Below, piece by piece: positions 63,797 to 64,000 of a DNA stretch of 64,000 nt. The translations under genes and the position numbers were made by a program. This stretch comes from Chrysopilus asiliformis (lineage: Eukaryota > Arthropoda > Insecta > Diptera > Rhagionidae). The notes beneath the pieces were generated by a model that searched no databases, had not been told where the DNA came from, and saw only the letters and a list, made by a program, of their open reading frames with translations. The stretch lies in assembly GCA_964034945.1 (NCBI GenBank), contig OZ035960.1:70390994-70454993 (forward strand). The letters are read 5' to 3'. Numbering within the stretch: position 1 is the first letter of the stretch; the number at the start of each line of letters is the position of its first letter.

Positions 63797-64000
63797 TTTA
63801 TTCATGATTTTTCTCAAATAAATGTTTGAAACTCATTCAATTTTGCTTTTTATACTTACCTGATATTATTAACCTTACCTTGCAATATTCCCTGCCCTTA
63901 TACCTACCTAAATACTTACCATTTACAAAGAAACTAAACAAAAAGAAATTTGTACTGAAGAAAAAATGAAAAGTGCTATGGGTCCCAGCGTGTGGTTCAC
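63797..64000 (+). other. piggyBac element 2 3' region, cut by the window end
   Basis: Contains AATAAA shortly after the stop (63816-63821), then the subterminal motif GGGTCCCAGCGTGTGGTTCA at the last bases. It continues past the window. Confidence 0.6.

Larger units (their letters stand above)
56713..64000 (-). repeat. Right arm of the large inverted duplication
   Basis: Inverted counterpart of 33393-38446. It is longer because it carries a private 2.1 kb insertion (58562-60684) and one more 121-bp unit. It runs past the window end. Confidence 0.9.

Noticed and set aside
33393..64000. Inverted duplication as a pure assembly artefact
   Set aside because: The arms differ by indels, private stops and a private insertion with its own target duplication. 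A false join of two haplotypes is still possible and is listed as a test.

Overview
This is eukaryotic, AT-rich DNA packed with transposable elements, almost certainly from an insect. The evidence is spliced piggyBac and Harbinger transposase genes, a Tc1/mariner element of the DD37E type, a Ty3/gypsy element whose primer-binding site resembles that of the Drosophila 17.6/297 group, and microsatellite-cored repeats that look like Helentron derivatives (compare Drosophila DINE-1). I cannot fix the order from sequence alone; a dipteran is plausible. I see no tRNA, rRNA, CRISPR array or bacterial-type operon. The only possible host-gene piece is one small membrane-segment exon near 12.3 kb.

Layout. 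1-5.7 kb: two blocks of a degenerate repeat of about 21 bp rich in AGGTCA/TGACCT, a microsatellite-cored repeat ('family A'), a small TTAA-flanked piggyBac-type element and a palindromic element. 5.7-8.5 kb: a ZMYM1-like hAT transposase gene split by a 0.95 kb insertion. 8.6-11.1 kb: family A and a Helitron with a GC-rich 3' hairpin ending in CTAG, itself split by an element with an 8-bp target duplication. 11.1-20 kb: the candidate host exon, an endonuclease-domain Helentron remnant, a long (CCCTTT)n tract, an env-like tail interrupted by a hAT MITE, and fragments of Harbinger, Tc1 and a short complete Helitron. 20.1-31.2 kb: one family A copy split first by a hAT element (8-bp duplication) and again by a 9.5 kb gypsy element with almost identical 1194-bp LTRs. 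31.4-32.8 kb: a deleted piggyBac element.

From 33.4 kb to the end lies a large inverted duplication. The left arm (about 33.4-38.45 kb) and right arm (about 56.7-64.0 kb) carry the same order of piggyBac gene, tandem repeats and DD37E mariner. The right arm alone holds a 2.1 kb element with a 4-bp target duplication and a transposase-like protein of uncertain superfamily. Between the arms are a long open Helentron gene (Rep, helicase and a C-terminal endonuclease), a second pair of inverted 1.0 kb arms, a 0.9 kb hairpin, a decayed Helitron Rep/helicase pseudogene, and three further family A copies.

How the parts relate. Rolling-circle elements dominate. A coding endonuclease remnant at 13.3-13.7 kb shares its 3' hairpin terminus with the non-coding elements that carry the 121-bp tandem repeats, which suggests these are its non-autonomous derivatives. 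Most transposase genes are broken by frameshifts, stops, deletions or nested insertions. The Helentron open frame and the left-arm piggyBac gene (382 codons after removing two introns, but without its catalytic core) are the clearest intact frames. Coordinates of element ends are base-precise where I could read target duplications and approximate elsewhere.
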